The position numbers and the translations under genes were made by a program. The notes beneath the pieces are model-generated. The model saw only the letters and a program-made list of their open reading frames with translations. It was not told the origin of the DNA and searched no databases. A DNA stretch of 64,000 nt from an uncultured Anaeromusa sp. (lineage in GTDB: Bacteria; Bacillota; Negativicutes; Anaeromusales; Anaeromusaceae). This document shows positions 14,763 to 22,926 of the stretch, piece by piece. Location: assembly GCF_963668665.1 (NCBI RefSeq), contig NZ_OY764902.1:1491501-1555500 (forward strand). The letters run 5' to 3'. Numbering within the stretch: position 1 is the first letter of the stretch; each line of letters opens with the position of its first letter.

Positions 14763-15628
14763 ATAAAAAAAGTCGTTTCCAATGCAAATGGGACAGCCCG
14801 GAGACGTTGCCGGAAGAACGCTTGCAAAAGGCAGGCATTTCTCTTGGGGAGGCGCAAACTCAAAGTGAAGCAATGGCTGTGGCGGCCATTGCTAAAAAAG
14901 AAGAAGAACACGACAATCTATGCCGCATTCCCTTCTGTGTTACCGTGGAAGCGGAAGCGTTCGGCGCCTGGCTTTCCGGTTGCGATCCCGCAGGGAGCGA
15001 TAAACCGTACCGATATTCTTCTCTTGTAGAAGTGGCGCATATGGGGGCGCTTGATTTTTCGAGCGGTACGATTAGCCAAGTGCTGCGGTGCGCGGAAAAA
15101 TTAGCGGCTGTTGGCGAAGCGGTTGCGGTCAATGTGGAAGGGCCGTTTACCATCTTGGGACTGTTGTTGGATCCAGTGCAGCTATATAAGGGAATCTATT
15201 TAGAGCCAGAGCCTTTGAAGGCGGCTCTGCAGATTATCGAAGATAATCTGGTGCGGTATATGCAAGCGCTGGCGGATAGAGGCGTAAAGGTGATTTCTTA
15301 CGCAGATCCGACAGGGGCCAGAGAGCTGCTGGGAGGAGCGCTTTTTCGCGAATGGAGCGGGAAAAGCAGCTACCGCATTTTGAAGAGATTGGAACCGTTT
15401 TTAAAGGAGACACTTTTGCATATTTGCGGTGTAACTTCTCTGAGTTTAGAGGAAGAGGGCTTTTGCAAGGCGCGGGCGGTAAAGGTAGAGCATGTGCGTA
15501 CGTATGGTGAAAGCTTATGCGCCGTACAGCAACAGCAACCGGAGGTGCGGCTGGTGGGACACCATTGCATGAAATGTACGCCGGCGGTTATGGCGAGGCC
15601 AGTGGTTTGGGAAATCGAGCTTCAGTGA
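14759..15628 (+). CDS. Short UroD-fold methylcobamide methyltransferase (MtbA-like)
   Basis: 289 aa, GTG start overlapping the activase stop, implying translational coupling. C-terminal parts resemble the MtaA/MtbA methylcobamide:thiol methyltransferase branch of the UroD fold. His221-x-Cys223-Gly (LLHICGV) and Cys270 or Cys273 (GHHCMKC) would supply the H-x-C...C zinc site that activates the thiol. The predicted NVEGPFT and ISYADPTG strands also fit. At 289 aa it is shorter than usual MtbA. In a bacterium the acceptor is more likely tetrahydrofolate or another carrier than coenzyme M; that is inference. Confidence 0.75.
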   Translation: MNKKSRFQCKWDSPETLPEERLQKAGISLGEAQTQSEAMAVAAIAKKEEEHDNLCRIPFCVTVEAEAFGAWLSGCDPAGSDKPYRYSSLVEVAHMGALDFSSGTISQVLRCAEKLAAVGEAVAVNVEGPFTILGLLLDPVQLYKGIYLEPEPLKAALQIIEDNLVRYMQALADRGVKVISYADPTGARELLGGALFREWSGKSSYRILKRLEPFLKETLLHICGVTSLSLEEEGFCKARAVKVEHVRTYGESLCAVQQQQPEVRLVGHHCMKCTPAVMARPVVWEIELQ

Positions 15629-15655
15629 TGACGTAAAAGAGAGGGGGCGACAAGT

Positions 15656-16492
15656 ATGAATTATACATGGACCGATGTGCAGCGAAAACGCTTGGGAGAG
15701 CTGAGCGCCTCCGAAGAAGAACGGAGTCAGGAGCACGAAAGCAAAGAAGAGCGCGAAGCGGCTTTTGAAAAAATACAAAGTCGTCTTGGAACGATAGCAA
15801 AAGAAAAGCTTCGGAATTTACGAGAAGGAGAACGTTGTTCTACTAGGCAGCGCTTAGAGGAAGAATTGGCTTATTCCTTAAGGGAGCAAGGCTTTGTACA
15901 AGTGACGACGCCGACGATGCTTTCAAAAAGCATGCTGGAGAAAATGACGATCAACGACAGTCATGCCTTGCATTCGCAGGTGTTTTGGCTAGACAAAAAC
16001 AAGTGTCTGAGGCCGATGCTGGCACCCAATCTGTATTATGTGTTGAAAGATTTACTGCGTTTGTGGGAGCCTCCTGTACGCATTTTTGAGATCGGATCCT
16101 GCTTTCGGAAAGAATCGCAGGGAAGTCATCATCTTAATGAGTTTACGATGCTGAACTTGGTAGAATGGGGCCTGCCTGAGGCGCAGCGCTCTCAGCGGTT
16201 GCGCGAACTGGCTGGTTTGGTTATGGATACGGCCAAGATAGACGGCTGGGAACTGGAAGCAGAGGATTCGGTGGTGTATGGCGATACCATTGACGTCGTA
16301 TATAAAGGGTTGGAGCTTGGTTCGGGAGCGATGGGGCCGCACGTGTTGGACGGACAATGGGGCGTGTCCGGCCCTTGGGTGGGGCTTGGCGTCGGTCTCG
16401 AGCGCTTGGCCATGGTTAAAGAAGGCGGCAGCAATGTGAAAAGCACGGGAAAAAGCCTTTCTTATATAGGCGGCGTGCGATTGAATGTGTAA
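15656..16492 (+). CDS. pylSc: Pyrrolysyl-tRNA synthetase catalytic subunit
   Basis: 278 aa, class II aminoacyl-tRNA synthetase core as a separate protein, the bacterial arrangement. Motif 2 region FEIGSCFRKESQGSHHLNEFTMLN and motif 3 region GLGVGLERLAM are present. In the pocket, the Asn of MLNLVEWG matches Asn346 of the archaeal enzyme, while Cys348 is replaced by Val. The Tyr of VYGDTIDV matches Tyr384. It charges tRNA-Pyl with pyrrolysine for the amber codon of mtmB. It works with PylSn (19576), which binds the tRNA. Good GAGGGGGCGACAAGT site before the ATG. Confidence 0.96.
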   Translation: MNYTWTDVQRKRLGELSASEEERSQEHESKEEREAAFEKIQSRLGTIAKEKLRNLREGERCSTRQRLEEELAYSLREQGFVQVTTPTMLSKSMLEKMTINDSHALHSQVFWLDKNKCLRPMLAPNLYYVLKDLLRLWEPPVRIFEIGSCFRKESQGSHHLNEFTMLNLVEWGLPEAQRSQRLRELAGLVMDTAKIDGWELEAEDSVVYGDTIDVVYKGLELGSGAMGPHVLDGQWGVSGPWVGLGVGLERLAMVKEGGSNVKSTGKSLSYIGGVRLNV

Positions 16493-16510
16493 GAGGGGAG
16501 GTACGAATCC

Positions 16511-17596
16511 ATGGAGATGTTAAAAACGATCCTAGTTAAAGCGTTGCGCAAAGCCAGTCTGAGCAAGCATGAAATTGCCTATTTGCTGCAGCGGCGCCTG
16601 CCTGAGGAAAAAGAGCTTTTATACCAAGCGGCGAGGATGGCGCGACAGGAGGTTTTCGGCCAAAAGGTATTTCTTTACGGGTTTGTCTACTTTTCTACCT
16701 TTTGCCGCAACGACTGCGCGTTTTGTCTATATAGAAAGTCCCAAAAGCAATGCTTGCGTTATAGGAAAAGCGACGACGAAGTGGTGCGTATTGCCCAGGC
16801 GCTGGCGCAATCCGGCGTGCACCTGATCGACTTGACCATGGGCGAGGATCCGCACTATGTATCCTCCGGGCGAGCAGGCCATAAGGCGCTAGTGCAGCTG
16901 GTGCGGCGGGTCAAGACCGAAGCGGGGCTGCCTGTGATGATTTCGCCGGGGCTGGTTCCGAAGGATGTATTGTTGGAGCTGAAAAAAGCGGGCGCCGATT
17001 GGTATGCCTGCTACCAGGAAACGCATAATCGGGAGCTTTTCGGAAAGTTGCGTCTGGAGCAGGATTACGACGCGCGTTGGGAAGCTAAAGTGTTTGCCAA
17101 AGCGGCGGGACTGTTGGTGGAAGAAGGACTGCTGACCGGCGTGGGCGATACCTCTCTTGATGCGGTGCAGTCGTTGTCTGAAATGAAGCGGTTGGGTGCG
17201 GATCAGGTAAGAACCATGACCTTCGTGCCGCAAAAAGGGACTCCGTTGGAAGCATTGTCCACGCCTGACCGGGAAGTAGAGCTTAACTTAATTGCCGTAA
17301 TGCGTCTGCTTTTTCGGGCAAGCCTTATTCCAGCCTCGTTGGATGTGGAAGGCATTGAAGGCCTTAGAGCGCGGCTGCAGGCCGGCGCTAATGTGGTAAC
17401 ATCCATTATTCCGCCTGAGGCTGGCTTGGCGGGAGTTTCACAAGAAACGCTGGATATTGAGGAGGGGTATCGCACGGTGCAGGGAGTGGCCCCTGTTTTG
17501 GCTTCGTGCGGTTTGACGGCGGCGACGGCAGCAGAGTATCAAGCTTGGCTGCAGCAGCGTCAAGAAAGCGGCAGCGTGCGGGAGGCGATCTTATGA
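16511..17596 (+). CDS. pylB: Methylornithine synthase, radical SAM
   Basis: 361 aa. Radical-SAM cluster motif CRNDCAFC (Cys65, Cys69, Cys72), preceded by YGFVYFSTF. Further typical segments are LTMGEDPHY, VMISPGLVP, WYACYQETHN and the C-terminal VTSIIPPEAGLAGVS. PylB rearranges L-lysine to (3R)-3-methyl-D-ornithine, the first step of pyrrolysine synthesis. The ATG is preceded by GGGAGGTACGAATCC. It shares ATGA with pylC, so the three biosynthetic genes are translationally coupled. Confidence 0.96.
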   Translation: MEMLKTILVKALRKASLSKHEIAYLLQRRLPEEKELLYQAARMARQEVFGQKVFLYGFVYFSTFCRNDCAFCLYRKSQKQCLRYRKSDDEVVRIAQALAQSGVHLIDLTMGEDPHYVSSGRAGHKALVQLVRRVKTEAGLPVMISPGLVPKDVLLELKKAGADWYACYQETHNRELFGKLRLEQDYDARWEAKVFAKAAGLLVEEGLLTGVGDTSLDAVQSLSEMKRLGADQVRTMTFVPQKGTPLEALSTPDREVELNLIAVMRLLFRASLIPASLDVEGIEGLRARLQAGANVVTSIIPPEAGLAGVSQETLDIEEGYRTVQGVAPVLASCGLTAATAAEYQAWLQQRQESGSVREAIL

Positions 17597-18738
17597 GAGT
17601 GGCTGTGATGGGAGGAAAGCTGCAAGGCGTAGAAGCCTGCTACTTGGCGCGGAAAGCCGGCTGGTCGCCAGTTCTGGCGGACCGTCTAGAAGCAAGGCCT
17701 GCGCAGGCTTTATGCGATGAGTTTCATTGCCTGGATTTTTTGGATGCTGCTTCCTTGGAGCGTCTATTGGAATCGGTGGACATGGTCATACCAGCGCTGG
17801 AAGATCAAGATGCGTTGGATCAGATTGAACAAAGCGCCCGCAGGCTGAAGGTTCCGGTTTTGTATGATGCGGTTGCCTACCGCCTTTCTTCTTCGAAACT
17901 AAGGTCTGACGCCTTTTTTTCGGACCTAGGGGTTCCCGCGCCAAAACCGTGGCCGCACTGCGAGTTTCCGTTGACTGTCAAGCCGTCTGGAGCTAGCGGC
18001 AGCGCCGGGGTGCGCAGGGTTGAAAATGAGAAAGAGTTGCAGGCTTTGTGCGGAGAACTAGGGTCGCTGGCGGGATGGGTAATACAGGAATACTTAGAAG
18101 GGCCGTCTTATTCGTTGGAAGTAGTAGCCTTTCAGGGACGGTGCCGGACGTTTCAAGTGACTGAATTGGAAATGGACGCCGTGTACGATTGCAAGCGCGT
18201 CTTGGCGCCGGCGCGGCTTTCGGCGCAGCTGGACGCGGAATTTCACCAGCTGGCGCATACGCTGGCGCAAGCGTTGCAATTAGAGGGAATTATGGACGTA
18301 GAAGTCATTCTTCATCAAGGCCAGCTGAAGGTGCTGGAAATTGATGCGCGCTTACCAAGCCAAACGCTGACGACTGTGTATCATTCTACCGGAATGAATG
18401 CCTTGGAAGCTTCATGGAAAGCGCTGGCTGGTGAGGCGTTGCCGTCGGAGTCGGCTGGCGCGGCGCGAGGGGTTGTGTATGAGCATATTCAGGTAAAGCC
18501 TGGTTGCTTGGAGGTGTGCGGCGAGCACATTATGGCGGACGCAGGACCGCTGGTATTGCAACAAAACTTTTTCGGCGTAGATGAAGCGCTGACGAATTAC
18601 CAGCCGGGAGCGGATTGCTGGGAAGCGACGCTCATTACTACGGGAACGAATCGAGAAGAGGCTTGGGAAAAGCGCTGCGCAGCCATTGCGGCCATCCAAG
18701 AGAGTCAGGGGCTTTTGTATAAGGAGGAACAGCCATGA
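17593..18738 (+). CDS. pylC: Pyrrolysine biosynthesis ligase (ATP-grasp)
   Basis: 381 aa from ATG 17593, overlapping the pylB stop by ATGA. N-terminal dinucleotide-like domain (MRVAVMGGKLQGVEACYLA). ATP-grasp core with the lid/phosphate loop LTVKPSGASGSAGVRRV, then WVIQEYLEGPSYSLEVVA, and the late metal-binding VLEIDARLPSQT. It ligates methylornithine to the epsilon amine of a second lysine. Overlaps pylD by ATGA. Confidence 0.95.
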   Translation: MRVAVMGGKLQGVEACYLARKAGWSPVLADRLEARPAQALCDEFHCLDFLDAASLERLLESVDMVIPALEDQDALDQIEQSARRLKVPVLYDAVAYRLSSSKLRSDAFFSDLGVPAPKPWPHCEFPLTVKPSGASGSAGVRRVENEKELQALCGELGSLAGWVIQEYLEGPSYSLEVVAFQGRCRTFQVTELEMDAVYDCKRVLAPARLSAQLDAEFHQLAHTLAQALQLEGIMDVEVILHQGQLKVLEIDARLPSQTLTTVYHSTGMNALEASWKALAGEALPSESAGAARGVVYEHIQVKPGCLEVCGEHIMADAGPLVLQQNFFGVDEALTNYQPGADCWEATLITTGTNREEAWEKRCAAIAAIQESQGLLYKEEQP

Positions 18739-19556
18739 CTCGATTGAAAGAAGCGGATATCTTATTACTGGAAAGCGGTCTTGCAGAGTACGACAAACAG
18801 CTGCGTCTTCATGCGGGCTATGGACTGGCGGCGGTGGCGGCTCACGCCGCGGGCTGCAGGGAAGATGAATTTTTACAGAAGAAGGATGAGGTAGCGGTTG
18901 CGGTAGTTCCTCTGACCTACGGACAGGGGATTATCGGCGGGTTTGCTGAGTCGGTACGGGCTATCTGCTTGTTTCTCGGCTTTGCGGCGTTTGTAACGGA
19001 AAAAAGTAATTTGCCGGGTCTGGGGGAAGCGGTGGAGCAACAGGCCGATATCGTTTTTCTTGCCGATGATGATTTTTTTATCGCGTTGCATCCGAAAACA
19101 GGTAAAGCGGTAGATAATGGCGCAGCTACCGGGCGCGGCTATGCGGCCTTGCTGGATCTTGCCGCTGCGCAAGTGAAGGGAAAGACGGCGCTGGTTGTCG
19201 GCGCTGGTCCGGTTGGTCAGGGAGCTGCCGAGTTTTTGCAAGAAGCCGGGGCACAGTTGCTGGTATATGACTGTGAAAAAGAAAAAGCCGAACAGCTTTG
19301 CCGGCAGTATCCGAACGCTACCGTGGCAGCTTCTTTAGAAGAAGCCTTAGCAGGCTCGGAGTTGGTGGTAGAAGCGACGCCTGCGGAAAAGACGCTCCGA
19401 GGAGAGCAGCTTCGCTCCGAGCTGTGGGTAGCCGCTCCGGGCGTGCCGCTGGGAATTGACTTGACGGGGCAAGCGCTTTTGCAAGGACGCTTGTTTCATG
19501 ATGTGTTGGAGATCGGGGTTGCTTCTATGCTGGCTATGGCGCTGGCGGAAAGCTGA
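18735..19556 (+). CDS. pylD: Pyrrolysine biosynthesis dehydrogenase
   Basis: 273 aa, ATGA overlap with pylC. Residues about 1-135 form the N-terminal domain (ILLLESGLAEYDKQL, VPLTYGQGIIGGFAESV, FLADDDFF). A Rossmann domain then has the NAD motif ALVVGAGPVGQGAAEFL and ends LGIDLTGQALLQGRLFHDVLE. PylD oxidises the dipeptide-like lysine-methylornithine intermediate, and cyclisation then gives pyrrolysine. All the hallmark segments are intact. Confidence 0.95.
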   Translation: MTRLKEADILLLESGLAEYDKQLRLHAGYGLAAVAAHAAGCREDEFLQKKDEVAVAVVPLTYGQGIIGGFAESVRAICLFLGFAAFVTEKSNLPGLGEAVEQQADIVFLADDDFFIALHPKTGKAVDNGAATGRGYAALLDLAAAQVKGKTALVVGAGPVGQGAAEFLQEAGAQLLVYDCEKEKAEQLCRQYPNATVAASLEEALAGSELVVEATPAEKTLRGEQLRSELWVAAPGVPLGIDLTGQALLQGRLFHDVLEIGVASMLAMALAES

Positions 19557-19575
19557 ACAAGAGGGGGGCGGGCCT

Positions 19576-19935
19576 GTGGCGGCTAAAAGTGTGGTGCCGC
19601 TTTCGCTGGATACCTTAGCGGCGGAACAGCAGAAAAAGAAATACTATCGTAAAAATGTTCCCTTTTTCAAGCTGGTAGAAAAGATCAAGCTATGGCCATC
19701 GCGCGCCGGACTGCTTCATGGCGTGAAAAGCATTAAAATCAACGGCGACACGGCGGAAATCGTTACGCATTGCGGCGAAGTGTTTGTGGTGCGCAATTCC
19801 CGCACCAGCCGTTCTGCAAGATGGCTGCGCAACAAATGGTGCGCCGGCGCCTGCAAGGCTTGTCAGATTCCGGACTGGAAGCTGGAAAAATATAGCCGGA
19901 CGATGATGACGCAAAAATGGGGCTCTGCTTTATAA
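19576..19935 (+). CDS. pylSn: Pyrrolysyl-tRNA synthetase N-terminal tRNA-binding protein
   Basis: 119 aa from GTG 19576; the frame extends upstream into pylD without a proper start. The region from about residue 30 (KLVEKIKLWPSRAGLLHGVK) through VVRNSRTSRSARWLRNKW and CAGACKACQIPDWKLEKYS matches the N-terminal domain of archaeal PylRS (VVNNSRSSRTARALR, then the CKRC zinc finger). It binds the T-arm and variable-arm side of tRNA-Pyl and is essential for charging in vivo. A longer-than-usual N-terminal extension of about 25 residues precedes the domain. Confidence 0.93.
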   Translation: MAAKSVVPLSLDTLAAEQQKKKYYRKNVPFFKLVEKIKLWPSRAGLLHGVKSIKINGDTAEIVTHCGEVFVVRNSRTSRSARWLRNKWCAGACKACQIPDWKLEKYSRTMMTQKWGSAL

Positions 19936-19971
19936 GACATAAACAGCTAAGAAGAGATGGAGGAAGAAAGT

Positions 19972-21321
19972 ATGACAGGAAAAGAACGAGTATTAAAGAC
20001 GCTGAGCTTTGAAGAGGTAGACCGGACTCCCTGGGTTCCTTACGCAGGGGTGCAGACGGCGAAATTATTGGGCATTGACGCAGATGTATATTTGCAAAGC
20101 GCCGATAACATTGTGGCGGGGTTGCTTAAAGCCAAGGAATTATATCAGCCCGATGGCTTGCCGATTGTCTTTGACGTACAGATGGAAGCCGAAGCGTTAG
20201 GGTGTACTTTGAAATGGTCCAAAGATAACCCGCCGGCCGTAGATAAGCATGTATTGGATGAAAAAAGCTTGGCGGATTTGGTGTTGCCCACGAAAGAGGA
20301 CGGACGGTATCCGATTGCCCTAGAGGCGGCGCGGCGCATGGTACAGGAAACGGGAGACGAAATCGCCTTGTACGCCTTGATTTGTGGTCCCTTTACCCTG
20401 GCGCTTCACTTAAAAGGTACGCCTCTTTTTTCCGATATGATTAAACGCAAAGAAGCCGCCGATGAAGTGATGGAATTCTGTACGAAGGTGTGCGAGGATT
20501 TGGCGGCTATGTATGCGGAAACCGGCGTGGATATTATTGCCGTAGTCGATCCGATGACGTCGCAAATTGCGCCTAAGCAATTTGAACGGTTTGTGAAAGA
20601 ACCGACGACGCGGCTGAATCGATATATACATTCATTAGGTTTAAAAGCTACGAGTTTTTGTTGCGGCAACGCAACGAAAAATATTGAACTCATGTGTCAG
20701 ACGGAAACTGACGGCATTGCCTTTGACGAGCAAGTAGCGCTGCCGTATGCTAAGGAAATTGCGACGCGCTATAAAGTGTCTTTTGGAGGCAACCTGCCTT
20801 TGACGACGGTAATGATGTTTGGTTCTCCATTGGAGAATGTAGAGGAAGCGCGCAAAGAAGTTGAGTTAGGACAAGGCGTTGGGTTCATTCTTTCCCCTGG
20901 CTGCGATATTCCGTTTAATACGCCGGTTAATAATTTGGTAGCTATTTCTAATTTCATCAACGGCAAACCCGTTTCTATGGACATGCTGGAGTCGGAACAA
21001 CAATTCCACGAGGAAGAAGAGGCGGTGTTTGAAGACGTGGAAATTCGTCCGGGGCATGTGTTTATTGAAATTGTCACGCTAGACTCCGAGGGCTGCCCTC
21101 CTTGTCAATACATGTGCGAAGGAGTCAAAAAAATTCTGCCGCAGTACGAAGGCCGTCTTACTTGGCGCGAGTCTTTGGTTAAGACGCGGGCCGGTATTAA
21201 GCGCATGGCTGACTTGGGCGTGCAAAACCTGCCGGCCATGCTGATCAATAATGAAGTTGTCTTTGATAATATTACGCCGTCCGATGCAGAGCTGATTGAA
21301 GCCATCGAAGCGCGTTTATAA
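19972..21321 (+). CDS. UroD-family methyltransferase fused to a thioredoxin-like domain
   Basis: 449 aa from ATG 19972 (GGAGGAAGAAAGT site). Residues about 1-340 are a UroD/MtbA-like barrel (GKERVLKTLSFEEVDRTPWVPY, CGPFTLALHLKGTP, VDPMTSQIAP). Residues about 360-449 form a thioredoxin/glutaredoxin-like domain with Cys375-Pro-Pro-Cys378 plus Cys382 and a cis-Pro-like NLPAMLINN. The zinc motif of MtaA/MtbA, H-x-C-G, reads Phe229-Cys230-Cys231-Gly here, so the His ligand is missing while a Cys is added; Cys311 keeps the third position. The built-in dithiol could act as methyl acceptor, thiol supplier or redox switch. Its place in the operon points to methylamine metabolism; acceptor unknown. Confidence 0.8.
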   Translation: MTGKERVLKTLSFEEVDRTPWVPYAGVQTAKLLGIDADVYLQSADNIVAGLLKAKELYQPDGLPIVFDVQMEAEALGCTLKWSKDNPPAVDKHVLDEKSLADLVLPTKEDGRYPIALEAARRMVQETGDEIALYALICGPFTLALHLKGTPLFSDMIKRKEAADEVMEFCTKVCEDLAAMYAETGVDIIAVVDPMTSQIAPKQFERFVKEPTTRLNRYIHSLGLKATSFCCGNATKNIELMCQTETDGIAFDEQVALPYAKEIATRYKVSFGGNLPLTTVMMFGSPLENVEEARKEVELGQGVGFILSPGCDIPFNTPVNNLVAISNFINGKPVSMDMLESEQQFHEEEEAVFEDVEIRPGHVFIEIVTLDSEGCPPCQYMCEGVKKILPQYEGRLTWRESLVKTRAGIKRMADLGVQNLPAMLINNEVVFDNITPSDAELIEAIEARL

Positions 21322-21333
21322 GGAGGCACAACT

Positions 21334-22269
21334 ATGGCGGGTCCTATTAAGCTGTACTTGCTTACGGGATTTCTGGGTGCCGGGAAAACGACCTTTTTGC
21401 AACAGGCGATGCAAGAGCTGGCGGCGTTCAAGGTCGGCATTTTGATGAATGAATTCGGCAATCTCAGTATTGACGGCATTCGTTTGCGCCGCCAAGGCGT
21501 GGAAGTGGTAGAGCTGAATAATGGCTCGGTTTTTTGCAGCTGTTTGAAGGGCGCTTTTATTGATTCGCTTGTGGCCTACTCTGAATTTCCGATAGACTAT
21601 CTTTTGGTAGAAGCTTCCGGTATGGCCGATCCGTCCAGTATCGAAACTATTTTGGAAAGCGTTATTGGCAAGGTGAAGGGGCGCGCCTACGACTACCAGG
21701 GAAGCATTTGTATTGTGGATGCGCTGAACTTCCTCGAACAGGCGGATTTATTGCTGTCGATTGAACGACAAGTAGAGGCAAGCGGTTTGATTGTAGTCAA
21801 TAAAACCGATTTGGCGGATGAAGAGACGTTGCGACAAGTGGAAGAAAAAGTTCGCAGTATAAATTCTTGGGCAAAAATCGAACGGGTACAACATGGCAAG
21901 GTTCCGCCTGCTGTGTGGAAACAGGCTTTGGACAAACGCGAAGTCTATCAAGAAGCGGAGTCCTGCAATACGCAGGGGAATCGGCCTGTGGCGCATACCC
22001 TGGCAATTACCGGCGATTTTAGCAAAGCTTTATTTTGCGAATTTATCCAAGCCCTTGCGCCGCGGATGCTCCGGATGAAAGGATTTTTCCGGCTGGATGG
22101 CGCCTGGCACCAGGTAGATGCAGTTGGTAATCAAATGGTAGTGGAGCCAATGGAACTGGATCGCGACAAATCCGAGCTGGTCTTTATTTCTAGTCAAGGC
22201 TTGGCGGCGCTGCAACAGATTTATGAGCAATGGGACGCTAGATTTACGGTGTCTATTTCCTTAAAATAA
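21334..22269 (+). CDS. CobW/G3E-family P-loop GTPase
   Basis: 311 aa. Walker A GFLGAGKTTF (residues about 10-19), the metal-binding loop CSCLKG (a C-S-C variant of the family's CxCC), VEASGMADP (Walker B/switch) and the NKTDLAD guanine motif, followed by a CobW C-terminal domain. It is the last gene of the methylamine/pyrrolysine operon, 12 bp after the UroD-thioredoxin gene. G3E GTPases insert metals or act as chaperones for cofactors. Here a corrinoid- or zinc-related role is likely but unproven. A terminator follows directly. Confidence 0.85.
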   Translation: MAGPIKLYLLTGFLGAGKTTFLQQAMQELAAFKVGILMNEFGNLSIDGIRLRRQGVEVVELNNGSVFCSCLKGAFIDSLVAYSEFPIDYLLVEASGMADPSSIETILESVIGKVKGRAYDYQGSICIVDALNFLEQADLLLSIERQVEASGLIVVNKTDLADEETLRQVEEKVRSINSWAKIERVQHGKVPPAVWKQALDKREVYQEAESCNTQGNRPVAHTLAITGDFSKALFCEFIQALAPRMLRMKGFFRLDGAWHQVDAVGNQMVVEPMELDRDKSELVFISSQGLAALQQIYEQWDARFTVSISLK

Positions 22270-22275
22270 AAGCGT

Positions 22276-22305
22276 AACGGCCCGAACGATGGTTCGGGCC
22301 GTTTT
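22276..22305 (+). terminator. Intrinsic terminator closing the pyl operon
   Basis: AACGGCCCGAA (22276-22286) pairs with TTCGGGCCGTT (22293-22303), then T residues. It marks the end of the unit that began near 10408. Confidence 0.85.
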
Positions 22306-22347
22306 AGCGTATTTAGTTTGCAGGTGGCGGATAAGGAGCTGGAAATT

Positions 22348-22803
22348 GTGGAAAAAGAGTTAAAAATTCGTTTGGCCCAAGAGAAAGACATAGAAGAGAT
22401 GATTGCCTTGATTTCCTTGGTTTTTTCCTTGGAAAAAGACTTTGCGGCCGATGTGGAAAAGCAGCGCAGCGGCCTGGCTTTGCTTTTGAATGCTGCTGAG
22501 AGAGCGTGTCTTGCGGTTGCTGAAATCGACGGCGCAGTGATTGCCATGTGCTCGGCGCAGCTTCTTGTATCAACGGCGGAGGGCGGATGGAAAGCAATCA
22601 TTGAGGATGTAGCGGTGGCCGAAACGTATCGCGGGAGAGGGATTGGAAGACGACTTTTAGCGTATGTAGAGGAATGGGCGAAAAAGCGCGATGTAAAGCG
22701 ATTGGATTTGCTGGCGGATTTGGATAATAAAAATGGCCTTGCTTTTTATAGTCGCTTGCGTTGGGAAAAAACGAATCTGGTTGGGCTGCAGAAAAAAATA
22801 TAA
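22348..22803 (+). CDS. GNAT-family N-acetyltransferase
   Basis: 151 aa from GTG 22348, which follows ATAAGGAGCTGGAAATT; the frame upstream to 22318 overlaps the terminator. The acetyl-CoA loop region reads VAVAETYRGRGIGRRLLAYVEEWA (about residues 88-111), with the R-x-x-G-x-G/A pattern in RGRGIG, and a final ALAFYSRLRWEKT-like strand. Substrate unknown; single gene. Confidence 0.85.
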   Translation: MEKELKIRLAQEKDIEEMIALISLVFSLEKDFAADVEKQRSGLALLLNAAERACLAVAEIDGAVIAMCSAQLLVSTAEGGWKAIIEDVAVAETYRGRGIGRRLLAYVEEWAKKRDVKRLDLLADLDNKNGLAFYSRLRWEKTNLVGLQKKI

Positions 22804-22926
22804 GCAAGAAAAATAAAAAATAGTAGTTGAGAATGTTTGTTAGTCGATAGAAACAGGAATTTATATGTTTTATGTGTAACTTAAGCTGAAAACAGGTGAA
22901 TCGAACGGTACCTTCTTTCTGCAGGC

